Shown here piece by piece: positions 8,471-17,458 of a DNA stretch of 62,204 nt; positions within the stretch are counted from its first letter, which is position 1, and every line of letters starts with the position of its first letter. This stretch comes from an uncultured bacterium (GTDB lineage Bacteria > Planctomycetota > UBA1135 > GCA-002686595): NCBI GenBank assembly GCA_938083085.1, contig CALLKX010000031.1, positions 1-62,204 on the forward strand. Direction: 5' to 3'. The notes beneath the pieces were generated by a model. That model did no database searches. It was not told the origin of the DNA and saw only the letters and a program-made list of their open reading frames with translations. Both the position numbers and the translations under genes were made by a program.

Positions 8471-9784
8471 TCAGTCCGGCTCTGTGCTATCGAGGAGCCG
8501 GAACTTCTCCGCCATCGTGGGGTTCTTGCGCGTCAGCTTCTTGATCGTCACGTCCTGCGCCTTGTCGTTGGCGAGGCGCAGGTTGCGGTCCGCGCCGAGC
8601 AGGGCGTCCTTGGTCTTCTGCAGGTGATTGATCGACTTGTCGATCTCGTCGATCGCCGTCTGGAACCGGCGTGAGGCGAGGTCGTAGTTCTTGCCGAAGG
8701 CTGTCTTGAAGGTGTCGAGGTCGCCCTCGAAGGTCGTGATGTCGATATTCTGAGCCTTCACCATCGCGAGCTCGCTCTTGTACTCAAGCGCGCCCATCGC
8801 CGCGTTGCGGAGCAGCGTGATCATGGGGATGAAGAACTGGGGTCGGATCACATACATCTTCTCGAAGCGGTGCGACACGTCGACGATACCGCTGTTGTAG
8901 AGATCGCTCTCTGACTCGAGCAGCGAGACGAGCACCGCGTACTCGCAGCCCTTCTCGGTGCGGTCCTTGTCGAGCTCCTTGAAGAAGTCCTCGTTGCGCT
9001 TCTTGGTGGCGGTGGTGTCCGCCTCGTTCTTCATCTCGAACATGATCGAGACGATCTCGATGTCGGCCTCGTCCCGGTCCCGGAAGATGTAGTCGCCCTT
9101 GCTGCCGGTGCTCGCGTCGTTGTCCTTCTCGAAGTACGCCCGCGGGAAGGCGGTCGCGCGGAGCTGGTTGAACGCGTTCTCACAGTGCAGCTCCAGCGAC
9201 TCCCCGAGCATCTTCGTGGAGAGCCTCGCCTTCATGTCCTTGAGGCGCTCGATCGCGTCGTCGCGGTCCTTGATCTGCGTCTCGAACTTGTCCCGCATGG
9301 CCTGCTCCGAGAGCTCCTTCTCCATCGAGGCGCGCTGGAGCTTGCCGTTGAGGTCGTCGCGCTCCTTCTCCACGACGGTGACCGCGCGGGTGATGGCGAG
9401 GTCCTGCTCGGTGGCCTTGGACTCGAGCTTGGCCTCGAGGGCCTGGATCTGCCGCTCCTTGCTGGAGCTGGCCTCCTCGAGCGCCTGGTCCGCCTTGGCT
9501 CGCGCGAGCTCCTGGGCGGACTTGGCCTCGCGGCGCAGGGACTCGATCTCGTTGCGCGCCTGGTCGCGCTCCTGCACGGCCTCGGTGAGCGCCTCCTTGA
9601 CCGCGAGGTCCTTCGCGACCTCGGCCTTCTCGAGCTTGGCGAGCGTCTCGCGCTCCGCCAGCTCGAGGCGCTCGTGGAGCTGCTGCTCGAACTCCTCGTT
9701 CCGGACCTGCTTCAGGATCTCCGCGTAGCCCGATTCGTCGACCTGGAACGCCTTCTTGCAATGGGGACAGCTGATCTCACTCAT
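8471..9784 (-). CDS. DUF2130 domain protein with long coiled coil
   Basis: The protein has 437 residues. It starts with a short zinc-knuckle-like CPHCKKAF (Cys6, Cys9), followed by a highly charged coiled coil over about residues 25-205 (Glu/Lys/Ala/Leu heptads). The C-terminal half (LHCENAFNQLRA, then GDYIFRD and IEIVSIMFEMKNE) is the DUF2130 domain, which carries restriction-endonuclease-like D...ExK residues. The family is widespread and its function is unknown; a nucleic-acid-related role is plausible from the fold. No partner gene adjoins it. Confidence 0.88.
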   Translation of the reverse strand: MSEISCPHCKKAFQVDESGYAEILKQVRNEEFEQQLHERLELAERETLAKLEKAEVAKDLAVKEALTEAVQERDQARNEIESLRREAKSAQELARAKADQALEEASSSKERQIQALEAKLESKATEQDLAITRAVTVVEKERDDLNGKLQRASMEKELSEQAMRDKFETQIKDRDDAIERLKDMKARLSTKMLGESLELHCENAFNQLRATAFPRAYFEKDNDASTGSKGDYIFRDRDEADIEIVSIMFEMKNEADTTATKKRNEDFFKELDKDRTEKGCEYAVLVSLLESESDLYNSGIVDVSHRFEKMYVIRPQFFIPMITLLRNAAMGALEYKSELAMVKAQNIDITTFEGDLDTFKTAFGKNYDLASRRFQTAIDEIDKSINHLQKTKDALLGADRNLRLANDKAQDVTIKKLTRKNPTMAEKFRLLDSTEPD

Positions 9785-10041
9785 GGCTCACCTTCATGGC
9801 GCCCAAGCTAGATCGACGCCAGGGTGGTTGCCAGGAGCCGGCGCGGATGATTTGCGGGGTGCGAGCTCGGCTGCCGAACGGAGGCACCGGGCGAGGCCGG
9901 AGGAGGCTGCTTGCGTGCGAGGGTGAGGGCTCGCGAGCGCGGGTGTCGGCGGAGCCCCGGAGGCTCACCGAAGAGCAGGTCGCGCTCGGCGACGGCCAGG
10001 GGCTAGATCAGAGCCAGCGCGGGCCACGCTCAGAGCGAGAA

Positions 10042-10129
10042 TGGCGGAGGCGGAGGGATTCGAACCCCCGGTACCTTGCGGCACGTCGGTTTTCAAAACC
10101 GGTGCATTCAGCCGCTCTGCCACGCCTCC
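10042..10129 (-). tRNA. trnS(UGA): tRNA-Ser (anticodon UGA)
   Basis: Read on the minus strand, the sequence folds as a class II tRNA of 88 bases including an encoded CCA. The acceptor stem is GGAGGCG paired with CGCCTCC, the discriminator base is G, the T-arm contains GGTTCGAATCC, and the anticodon loop TTTGAAA gives UGA. A long variable arm (GTGCCGCAAGGTAC) is present, as expected for tRNA-Ser. It sits 34 bases downstream of the glycosyltransferase gene on the same strand. Confidence 0.97.
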
Positions 10130-10163
10130 GCACGGCGAATGCCGCGGGCGAAGTGTAGCGAGG

Positions 10164-12074
10164 TCAGCGGGGCGGGAGGGCGAAGAGCTGGAGCTTCGGT
10201 CCCGGTCGGCGCACGGACCAGAGATCGCTCAGGGGGAAGGACATGGCCGTGGGCAGGTGGGCGTCCACCGCCCCGCCCTCCACGGGTGGGACGACGGGTC
10301 CCGTCGGCTGGGTCCATGCGGGGTGGACCTGCCACGAGGCGTCGGTCGAGAGCTCAAGCGGCGCCAGCTTGGGGACCGGTGGGCTGCCGGGCGGGGAGCC
10401 CTCAAGCGGGCGGGAGGCGGCGGGGTCGATCAGGGGCGGAGGGGCGTCGTCGCCCGGCGTCCGATCCACCAGGAGGAGGTGGGTGACGCCGAGACTGGCG
10501 AGGACGTCCTGCGTGGTGGCGCCGTGCTCCGCGGTGAGGCCCTCGCGGATCCAGGTGCCCCCGTGGCGGAGGTCGTACTCGAAGACGTCCTCGAGGCGGA
10601 GCGCGTCCACGCCAGGGGCCTGGGGGAGCCCGGCCTCTAGCATCATCCGGCGGTGCTCTTCTCTTCCGTAGAGCGAGCTCCCCGTGGCCTCGCGCAGGGA
10701 CGCGGTGGTCTCCAGGGCGGAGAGCGTCTGGGGCACCACCGGGCCATAGACATCGATGGCGACGCGGCTCCCCGCTGGCAGGTCGGTGAGCATCCCGGCG
10801 GCGAGGATGCGGGTGTCGTCCTGTCGGAGGAGCCAGTCGAAGCGCACGGCCTGCACGAAGGGCAGGGCGAGCGCGAGTCCGGTCGCGACCGCTCCCAGGG
10901 GGTGGCGGACGAGTCGCTCAAGAAGAAGCCCTGCGGGGAGCGACATCAGCACGGCCATGGGGAGCAGGTACCGAATGTGCTCGTTCTGGTTGGTCATGAA
11001 GAACGCGCCCCAGCCGAGCACGAAGACCATCGCCGGTACGAGGGCGCGGCGCCGCAGTGCCAGGACCAGGCCGGCGAGCCCTGCGATGAGGAGCACCGGG
11101 TCATAGCCGAGGAAGGCGCGGGTGAGCCCGGTGAACGTTGCGCCGCGGAGCCCGAGGACGACCTGCTGCGCGCCGAAGGTGATCTGGGTCTGGTCGTCCC
11201 GGACGAGGTCCTGGGCGGCGACGTCGGCCGCTAGACCGTAGCGGAGGAGGTAGGGGTGACCCACGGCCAGAGACACGGCCCAGAAGAGGGCCACGGCGGA
11301 GGCCCCGCGGATGAGCTTGCGTTTGATCCGGTCGCCGCGTTCCGCCTGATCCACGGGTTCAACCCGATGCACGGGCGCCAGCTCTGGATCCGGGGCGAGG
11401 AGCCAGGCGAGACCGACGAGGCCGAGGGCCAGACCTCCGGCCTGATGCATGGAGAACGCCGCGGCCGCGGCCACCGAGGTCCACAGGAGCGAGCGCCTGG
11501 AGCCCGAGCCCACGTGAACGGCCGAGCCCCAGGCCGTCGCGGCGATGGCCGCCGCCATGGGGGCCCAGGGGCGCTCCTGCACGGAGAGCTGCAGGTGCAG
11601 GAGGGAGGTGGCGCACAGCGTCGCGGCGATCCAGGCACCGGCTCGCATGCCTGCCGCGCGCGCCGCCATCAGGATGAACAGGGGCGCGGTGGCCGCGATC
11701 AGCGCCAGGAGGACGCGCGCCAGCAGGTGCGCGTGCCAGGGGACCTCCTTGAGGAGTCGGCCGTACTCCTCGCCGCCGCTCCAGTCTCCCTGGAGAGAAC
11801 CCCAGACGAAGTCCGCCGCGTAGACCGGCAGTAGGAGGTAGGGCAGCAGGTAGGGGTAAGACGAGTACGCGTTGGCGGGGGGCACGAGGTCGCGGTCGCC
11901 GAGCATGTGCAGGGCGTTACGCACGACGTGGGTGTCGGGCACGAACTCAGGCGTGGGTGCCCCATGCCCAATGGGCCAGAGGCGCAGGGCGCAGGACAGT
12001 GCGCCGATCAGGACCACGCCCAGCAGCAGTCGCCTCTGCCGGCGCCCCCCTTGGCCTGCGGGGGAGCCGCTCAC
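10164..12074 (-). CDS. GT-C type membrane glycosyltransferase (ArnT/PMT-like)
   Basis: The protein has 636 residues and about ten hydrophobic segments between residues 15 and 430, with a soluble C-terminal domain of about 200 residues. The first luminal loop contains the acidic PEFVPDTHVVRNA motif expected for GT-C enzymes that use polyprenyl-phosphate sugars, followed by an aromatic region (YSSYPYLLPYLL) as in the dolichyl-phosphate-mannose mannosyltransferase clan. It probably transfers a sugar to protein or lipid at the outer face of the membrane. Donor and acceptor cannot be told. Its start overlaps the stop of the upstream DUF151 gene by four bases. Confidence 0.75.
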   Translation of the reverse strand: MSGSPAGQGGRRQRRLLLGVVLIGALSCALRLWPIGHGAPTPEFVPDTHVVRNALHMLGDRDLVPPANAYSSYPYLLPYLLLPVYAADFVWGSLQGDWSGGEEYGRLLKEVPWHAHLLARVLLALIAATAPLFILMAARAAGMRAGAWIAATLCATSLLHLQLSVQERPWAPMAAAIAATAWGSAVHVGSGSRRSLLWTSVAAAAAFSMHQAGGLALGLVGLAWLLAPDPELAPVHRVEPVDQAERGDRIKRKLIRGASAVALFWAVSLAVGHPYLLRYGLAADVAAQDLVRDDQTQITFGAQQVVLGLRGATFTGLTRAFLGYDPVLLIAGLAGLVLALRRRALVPAMVFVLGWGAFFMTNQNEHIRYLLPMAVLMSLPAGLLLERLVRHPLGAVATGLALALPFVQAVRFDWLLRQDDTRILAAGMLTDLPAGSRVAIDVYGPVVPQTLSALETTASLREATGSSLYGREEHRRMMLEAGLPQAPGVDALRLEDVFEYDLRHGGTWIREGLTAEHGATTQDVLASLGVTHLLLVDRTPGDDAPPPLIDPAASRPLEGSPPGSPPVPKLAPLELSTDASWQVHPAWTQPTGPVVPPVEGGAVDAHLPTAMSFPLSDLWSVRRPGPKLQLFALPPR

Positions 12075-12682
12075 AGCTCGTCCGGTTCTTCGTCTGATTC
12101 CTCGCCCGTCTCCTCTTCGGGAGGACCGAGCTCGGAGGGGTCGATGTCGATCTCCAGCGGAGCGTCGTCCGGGAGGATGTCCTGGGACTTGTCCGTGCGG
12201 ACCTGCTCCAGGACCGACTCAGCGATGCGGATGCGGGCGCCGGCGCGCAGGGCGAGGGCGAGGGCGTCGCTCGGCCTGGCGTCCACGAGGATCTCGTCGG
12301 TGTCGTCAGGGTCCGATCCGCCGAGCCCAGAGCTACCGAGTCCAGAGCTACCGAGCCCAGAGCTACCGGGCGGCGTGAGGCGCAGCTGGGCGTAGAAGGT
12401 GTTGGCCCGCAGGTCGACGACGTCGACCCCGAGCAGCCGGCTGCCCAGCGCGTGGATCGCGCTCAGGGTCAGCTGGTGGGTCATCGGTCGCTCCGACGGG
12501 ATGTCGTTGACCACCCGATGGATCTCCGTGGCCTCACCGCTCCCGATCACAATGGGGAAGCCACGCGGCTCCTCGGAACCGTTGTCTTCTTCGAGGAAGA
12601 TCCACTGCTGGCTCGAAGTCTCGCGAACCACGACTCGGACGAGCCGGAGCGGAACCAGGGAGTGTGTCTCGGAGGATGACAT
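12071..12682 (-). CDS. bifunctional nuclease (DUF151) family protein with repeat insert
   Basis: The protein has 203 residues. The ATG at 12682 begins MSSSETHSLV and leads into the DUF151 core: PIVIGSGEATEIHRVVN (residues 43-59), the HALGSRLLGV helix, and the signature VDARPSDALALALR (residues 133-146). The family includes plant and bacterial proteins reported to have DNase/RNase activity. A loop between two core strands carries three tandem GSSGL-like pentapeptides (about residues 107-121) encoded by a 15-base repeat, and the C-terminal 35 residues are strongly acidic. It is coupled to the glycosyltransferase gene by an ATGA overlap. Confidence 0.88.
   Translation of the reverse strand: MSSSETHSLVPLRLVRVVVRETSSQQWIFLEEDNGSEEPRGFPIVIGSGEATEIHRVVNDIPSERPMTHQLTLSAIHALGSRLLGVDVVDLRANTFYAQLRLTPPGSSGLGSSGLGSSGLGGSDPDDTDEILVDARPSDALALALRAGARIRIAESVLEQVRTDKSQDILPDDAPLEIDIDPSELGPPEEETGEESDEEPDEL
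12321..12365. repeat. three tandem 15-base units, in frame inside the DUF151 gene
   Basis: The unit ccgagcccagagcta occurs three times in a row; the middle copy has one change (gtcc for gccc). Because the period is 15, the repeat is in frame and encodes a Gly-Ser-Leu pentapeptide array on the minus strand. It lies in a loop of an otherwise conserved domain. Confidence 0.93.
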
Positions 12683-12782
12683 GGGAGGTGCCCTGCAGAG
12701 AGGCAGCGGAGAAATCCGGGGCAGTGACCCGGAACGGGGGCTGCGACGAGTGACCCCTGCTCCCCTAAGATAGGTGTCGGTC

Positions 12783-13820
12783 ATGACGAGCCCAAACGTT
12801 GAACTCCGGTCCGTGCCTCGATATCCCGACGCCCCCGTTCTCGCGAGCGTCTGGCGCGGGGGGGAGGTTGAGTCTGTGCACAGGGGGAGCTGGTGCCTGA
12901 TGGATGGTGCCGGGCGCGTGCTGGATGGCGTGGGCGCCTGGGACCACTCGTTCTTCGCGCGCAGCTCGACCAAGGCGCTGCAGGCTATTCCGATGTTCGA
13001 GAGCGGCGCGGCGAGTCGCTTCAAGCTCTCGGATATGGAGATCGCCCTCGCGGTGTCCTCGCACAACGCTGAGCCGTGCCACGTGACCACCGCGCGCGGG
13101 CTCCTCGATCGGATCGGGCTTGGAGAGGATCAGCTGGGGTGCGGGCCCCAGCCCCCGGGGGACCCCGAGGCGCGGGCGGTCCTGATCTCCAGCAGTGCCG
13201 CGCCGGGGCGGATCCACAACAACTGCTCGGGCAAGCACGCTGGCTTCTTGGCGCTCACCAAGCACCTGAACGCCGAGGTCGACTCCTACCTCGACTTTGA
13301 GTCTGCGTCCCAGTCTCTGATCCGCGACGCGGTGGCGGACTTCACGGACCTCGGCCCCGCTGAGCTCGGACGAGCCATCGACGGCTGCAGCGCCCCAACG
13401 TTTCGGATGCCGCTCTCGGCCCTTGGCACCGCATTCGCGCGGTTCACGAGTCCGGAGGGCCTGGCCACCGAGCGGCGTCGTGCGTGCGAGCGGATCATGA
13501 GCTCGGTCCAGCGCTACCCGGTTCTACTCGCAGGGCGCTCCAGGCGGCTCGACACGGCCCTCGTGGAGGTCACTGGCGGGCGGCTCTTCCCCAAGATCGG
13601 CGCCGAGGCGGTCTACGTGGTCGGAGTTCATGGCAAGGATCGAGCCCTCGCGGTCAAGGTTGACGACGGCGGCCTACGTGGACTGCATGCCGTCGTGGTC
13701 GAACTGCTGTGTCGCTTCGGATTCCTCGACAGCTCCGAGGCTCGCGCCCTCGAGGCCTACCGACAGAACGCCCTGCGCAACTGGGACGGCGTCGAGATCG
13801 GCCGCCTCGAGGTCCACTGA
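12783..13820 (+). CDS. asparaginase II family protein
   Basis: The predicted protein has 345 residues from the ATG at 12783; a GTG nine bases upstream is an alternative start. Family landmarks of the Asparaginase_II group are clear: FFARSSTKALQAIP (about residues 60-73), a segment ALAVSSHNAEPCHV, IHNNCSGKHAGFL (about 142-154) and the later FPKIGAEAVYVVG. These enzymes hydrolyse L-asparagine to aspartate and ammonia and act in the cytoplasm. No signal peptide is seen. The next gene starts 11 bases after the stop, so the two are probably co-transcribed. Confidence 0.88.
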   Translation: MTSPNVELRSVPRYPDAPVLASVWRGGEVESVHRGSWCLMDGAGRVLDGVGAWDHSFFARSSTKALQAIPMFESGAASRFKLSDMEIALAVSSHNAEPCHVTTARGLLDRIGLGEDQLGCGPQPPGDPEARAVLISSSAAPGRIHNNCSGKHAGFLALTKHLNAEVDSYLDFESASQSLIRDAVADFTDLGPAELGRAIDGCSAPTFRMPLSALGTAFARFTSPEGLATERRRACERIMSSVQRYPVLLAGRSRRLDTALVEVTGGRLFPKIGAEAVYVVGVHGKDRALAVKVDDGGLRGLHAVVVELLCRFGFLDSSEARALEAYRQNALRNWDGVEIGRLEVH

Positions 13821-13831
13821 GCCAGCCCTCG

Positions 13832-16800
13832 ATGCTCACGCTCGTCTCCCTGGCCGTGGGCGCGCTGGCCGCCGGGGCTGCTGCAGCTCCCCCGTCGCTC
13901 GTGGCATTCGCGGCGCAGGGAGACACGGGGTCTGGAGCCGTGGAGAGAGAGATCGCCTTGCGGTCGGTGTCCCCGGAATTGGGGCGGCTCGCGGTGACCG
14001 CGATGGCGCCGGAGGGGGCCGTCACAGCGGCCGAGTTGAGGGCGCTGCTTGAGGGCACCCTCGACCAGGAAGCGCCCGCGTGGGTTGGAGAGGTCACCGC
14101 GCTCGACGCGGCGGCGCGCGCAGGCGTGCTCCTCGCCCGTGATCCGACCTCCGAGCGGGACCGACCGCGTCCCGAGGTCTGGGCCGCGGGGCTGCGGGTG
14201 CTCGACTCCGCCGGCGACGGCGCCGCGCTCTGCGAGGCCCTCTCGTCGGGGCTCGCCGCGCCGTTCTACGGGGTCAGGCTCGCCGCCTTGGAGCGCCTCG
14301 CGCGAGCGCTCGTCGCCGACCCCGAGCTCGAGCCCTTCCTGCCTCAACTTGCCGCGGCCGGTGGCCTGTCGGCGGAGACATGCGCGGAGATCAGCGCCGC
14401 GCTGGCGAGGGCGGGTGCTCGGTCAAGAGACCTGGCCGAGAGCGCGCTCTTGGCCCGGACCCGCGGGCTCGGCGGAGAGGCGGTGCGGGCTCTCGAGGAG
14501 CTGTTCGACGTCTGGCTGGATCGGCCGGTCGACGCCGCGGCGGTCCGCTATCTCCGCCTGCGCTTCCCGGGCGGGGAGCCGGGGCACGGCCTGGTGGAGG
14601 CCCTGGCGCTCATGGCGTCCGACCGCGCAACATCCCCACTGAAGCCGGACCTCGACGCGGTGCTGGCCGCCCTCGAGCGCCCTCTCGCCATGTCGCTGGA
14701 CGAGTGGGACCTGGATGAGCGCTCCGAGCGCGTCGTTCGCCGTTCGCGCTCGACCGCTCTGGGGAGGGCGATGCTCCAGCGGGCATCCGATTCGGAGCTC
14801 GCGCCCCGAAGCCGCCTGCGGTGGATCCAGGGAGCGGCCTGGTGTCTGCCGCTCCGCGAGCTCTTGAGGGAGACTCTGGCGCTGAGGGAATCTGAGGCCC
14901 TCGAGGTCTGGCGCGTCCTCACCGATCGGCCCGAGCCGCTGCCGGTAAGCGAGGTCGAGCCGTGGCTCCGGGACACGCGCGATCAGGTCCAGGAAGCCGC
15001 CGCGCGCGAGGTGGGGCGTCGGCTGACCGTGGGGGGCGAGGCGCAGCTGCTTCGCCTCGCCGAGGAGCTCCTCGACGATGCCCGGCCCGAGGTCCGCAGC
15101 CTGGCCTTCTCCTGGCTCTGTGAGGCCGCCGGTACCCCGTCGGTGGGGGCCGCCCTGCGCGCGGCCTTCGATGATGAGGGCGGCCTCGCCGCCTCCGACC
15201 TGCGCCTCACGGCACGCCAGGTGCGCTGGCTCGCGCAGCTCCCGCGGGGCGTGCCGATCCCGTCCTTCCGGGACCTTCTCATGGAGCTGGTGGGACGCGC
15301 AGGGCAACGGAGCCCGGCGGTGGTGGAGCTGCTCGCGCCCTTCGCCGGCGACCCCGAGGTGGGGGCGCTGCTGCGGCGGGCGCTGAGCGAGGAGCTCGAC
15401 GGGATCGAGGCGGCGCCGTCCTATCCGTCGCGCCTCATGCCCGATGGTCGGGCTGCCGCGGTCGCGTCCTCCCTCGCCGCCGTTGAGGGAGAGGCGGCCA
15501 GCGGGGCGCTCCTGGACGGGCTGCGCCGTTCCATGTGGCTCATGCACGGCCCGGATGCGCGGGAGGACGCGCGCCCTCAGCTGCCCAAGGTCAGCTGCGG
15601 GCTGCTGCAACAGAGCGCGGCGGGCCGCAGGGCCCTGTCCGGCTTCCTCGGCGCGGACGTGCCGGTTCGGGTGCGCTTCGAGGCCGCCCTGCAGCTCGCG
15701 AAGGGGCGGGGGCTCGCGGCGGAGCTGGCTGACGACGTCGCGCGCAGGATCACCTCGGATCTTGAGAAGGTGGACGGCACCCTGAGGGCTCGTGGCCTCG
15801 AGGCGCTCGGACGGCTCAGTGGCCCCAAGAGCGACGAGGTGGAGCGCTTCGTCGGCCGCCTCTCCGGCCCCGGGAGCGATCCGGCCGAGCGCGAGATGGC
15901 GATCGCCGTCATGGGACGCTGGTCCATGGCGGCCGGACTCGGCGACCTGGCCACCCATCCCCTGGAGGTCGGCGCCCCTGACCTCATGGACGTCGAGGCA
16001 GCGGTCGCGGCGGCGAGGGCCTTCGCAGACCCAGCCCTTGACCCGGGGCGCACCCTGATCGAGCTCCTCGACCTCGTGGAAGCTCTCGATCGACGCCTTT
16101 CGGACGCGGGAATCCCCGAGCTCGAGGCCGAGGCCCTCTGGCAGCTGCGGGGGACGGCGCTCATCAGCGCCGCGACCGTGGCGGGCCGTGATCCCGCGCT
16201 GGCGTCGGGCCGTCCGGTCCCGGGCTGGCAGCGACTCGCGGCGGCCGTGACGAGGCGACCAATCGCCGAGGGCCCCTCAGACATCGCGCGGCGCTTTCGC
16301 GGGGAGGAGCTCGGAGCCGTACGGTTTCGATGGAGCGCCGAGGTGGGCGCCGTGGAGGCGCTCCCGGTGCTCGCGCGGGAGTTCATTGCGGAGGGAGCGT
16401 CGGTGTCCGGGTTGGACGGGGTGGACGGACGGTTGCTCGTCATGATGGGGGAGCTCTCCCGGCGAGCAGGTAAGGGGGGCGTCGAGGCCCAACGGCTCCT
16501 CGAGCGCGGTCTGTTTGCCATGGCTGGCGAGCCTCGGACTCGCCCCGCGTCCCGGGACCTGACCTTCGGTCGAGCGGCGCTCGGGCGGGCGATCCTCGAT
16601 GACTTCGGATCCGGGCCGGGACCCGAGCCTGGGGGAGAGGTCGACGCGAAGCGCTGGGAACGCGCCGCCCTGCAGGCCACCCTGCTGCTCGTGGATTGGC
16701 GCCAGGGACGCATCGCGCGGGCGGTGCTCGAGGCTGAGTTCGGCGTGGCCGACGCTAGCGCGAGGTGCGACCCTGAGGCGCGCCTCGCCGCGCTCAGCAG

Positions 16801-16954
16801 TGTCTTCCGGGGTCGGGCAGCCCTGGCTCGGGGGCAGGGGGCCGAGGTCGCCATGGCCTGGGCGGATCGTGCGCGGGGCTGGGCGGTCCAGGACGATGAT
16901 GCGACGGAGGCACTGGCGGCACTGGACGAGACGATCCAGTTGAAGCACCGTTAG
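13832..16954 (+). CDS. large exported HEAT-like repeat protein
   Basis: The protein has 1040 residues. The ATG at 13832 is chosen because it opens into a signal peptide (MLTLVSLAVGALAAGAAAA); the frame is open upstream but overlaps asparaginase. The rest is almost entirely Ala/Leu/Arg/Glu-rich helices of 30-40 residues, with repeated units such as DDARPEVRSLAFSWL and DVPVRVRFEAALQLA that resemble HEAT repeats. No catalytic motif is visible. It may be a periplasmic scaffold or binding protein; this is inference from fold alone. The META lipoprotein gene follows 37 bases later. Confidence 0.7.
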   Translation: MLTLVSLAVGALAAGAAAAPPSLVAFAAQGDTGSGAVEREIALRSVSPELGRLAVTAMAPEGAVTAAELRALLEGTLDQEAPAWVGEVTALDAAARAGVLLARDPTSERDRPRPEVWAAGLRVLDSAGDGAALCEALSSGLAAPFYGVRLAALERLARALVADPELEPFLPQLAAAGGLSAETCAEISAALARAGARSRDLAESALLARTRGLGGEAVRALEELFDVWLDRPVDAAAVRYLRLRFPGGEPGHGLVEALALMASDRATSPLKPDLDAVLAALERPLAMSLDEWDLDERSERVVRRSRSTALGRAMLQRASDSELAPRSRLRWIQGAAWCLPLRELLRETLALRESEALEVWRVLTDRPEPLPVSEVEPWLRDTRDQVQEAAAREVGRRLTVGGEAQLLRLAEELLDDARPEVRSLAFSWLCEAAGTPSVGAALRAAFDDEGGLAASDLRLTARQVRWLAQLPRGVPIPSFRDLLMELVGRAGQRSPAVVELLAPFAGDPEVGALLRRALSEELDGIEAAPSYPSRLMPDGRAAAVASSLAAVEGEAASGALLDGLRRSMWLMHGPDAREDARPQLPKVSCGLLQQSAAGRRALSGFLGADVPVRVRFEAALQLAKGRGLAAELADDVARRITSDLEKVDGTLRARGLEALGRLSGPKSDEVERFVGRLSGPGSDPAEREMAIAVMGRWSMAAGLGDLATHPLEVGAPDLMDVEAAVAAARAFADPALDPGRTLIELLDLVEALDRRLSDAGIPELEAEALWQLRGTALISAATVAGRDPALASGRPVPGWQRLAAAVTRRPIAEGPSDIARRFRGEELGAVRFRWSAEVGAVEALPVLAREFIAEGASVSGLDGVDGRLLVMMGELSRRAGKGGVEAQRLLERGLFAMAGEPRTRPASRDLTFGRAALGRAILDDFGSGPGPEPGGEVDAKRWERAALQATLLLVDWRQGRIARAVLEAEFGVADASARCDPEARLAALSSVFRGRAALARGQGAEVAMAWADRARGWAVQDDDATEALAALDETIQLKHR

Positions 16955-16991
16955 CGGAGCACCTCTTGATCGTCCCGTGACCCCCTCGCCG

Positions 16992-17444
16992 ATGACCATG
17001 CATCACCTGATTCGAAACACGCTCCTGCTCTCGTCCTTGTCCTTCTCCGTCGCTCTGCTGCCGGGTTGTGCCGGCGCGGGAGAGGGGAGCCCGAGCGTGG
17101 AGACCGCCAGCCCGGCGGTGCAGGGGGAGTGGGTCGTGGGCGAGCTTGACGGCAAGCAAATGGTGGGCGATACCGAGGTCGTGCTGACCTTCGGGCCGGG
17201 GGGGTCCTTCTCCGGCGACTCGGGCGTCAACCGGTTGCGCGCCGGGTACACCCTCGAGGGTGACGTGCTGGAGCTCTCGGAGATCCTCGCCACGCGCATG
17301 GCGGGGGCGCCGGAGCTCATGGAGCAGGAGTCTCGTCTGATGGCTGCCCTTGAGGCCGCGCGGGGAGTCTTGGTGAATGGCGACGACCGCCTCCGCCTCG
17401 TGGACGGCGGCGGTGAGGTCCTGCTCGTCTCCCTGCGGCGATAG
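16992..17444 (+). CDS. META-domain lipoprotein (HslJ-like)
   Basis: The protein has 150 residues from the ATG at 16992; a GTG at 16977 and an ATG at 16998 are possible alternatives. A lipoprotein signal ends at LLPGC. The mature region is a META domain: WVVGELDGKQMVGD, then a VLTFGPGGSFSGDSGVNR segment, a LEISEI-like strand, and MEQESRLMAAL, which matches the conserved late helix of the family. META proteins such as HslJ are linked to envelope stress or small-molecule resistance in other bacteria. The role here is not known. Confidence 0.8.
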   Translation: MTMHHLIRNTLLLSSLSFSVALLPGCAGAGEGSPSVETASPAVQGEWVVGELDGKQMVGDTEVVLTFGPGGSFSGDSGVNRLRAGYTLEGDVLELSEILATRMAGAPELMEQESRLMAALEAARGVLVNGDDRLRLVDGGGEVLLVSLRR

Positions 17445-17458
17445 CCGGAGAGAGGCGG

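Noticed and set aside
6523..8544. 673-codon plus-strand frame opposite DUF1800
   Set aside because: Antisense shadow; the minus-strand protein has clear DUF1800 motifs.
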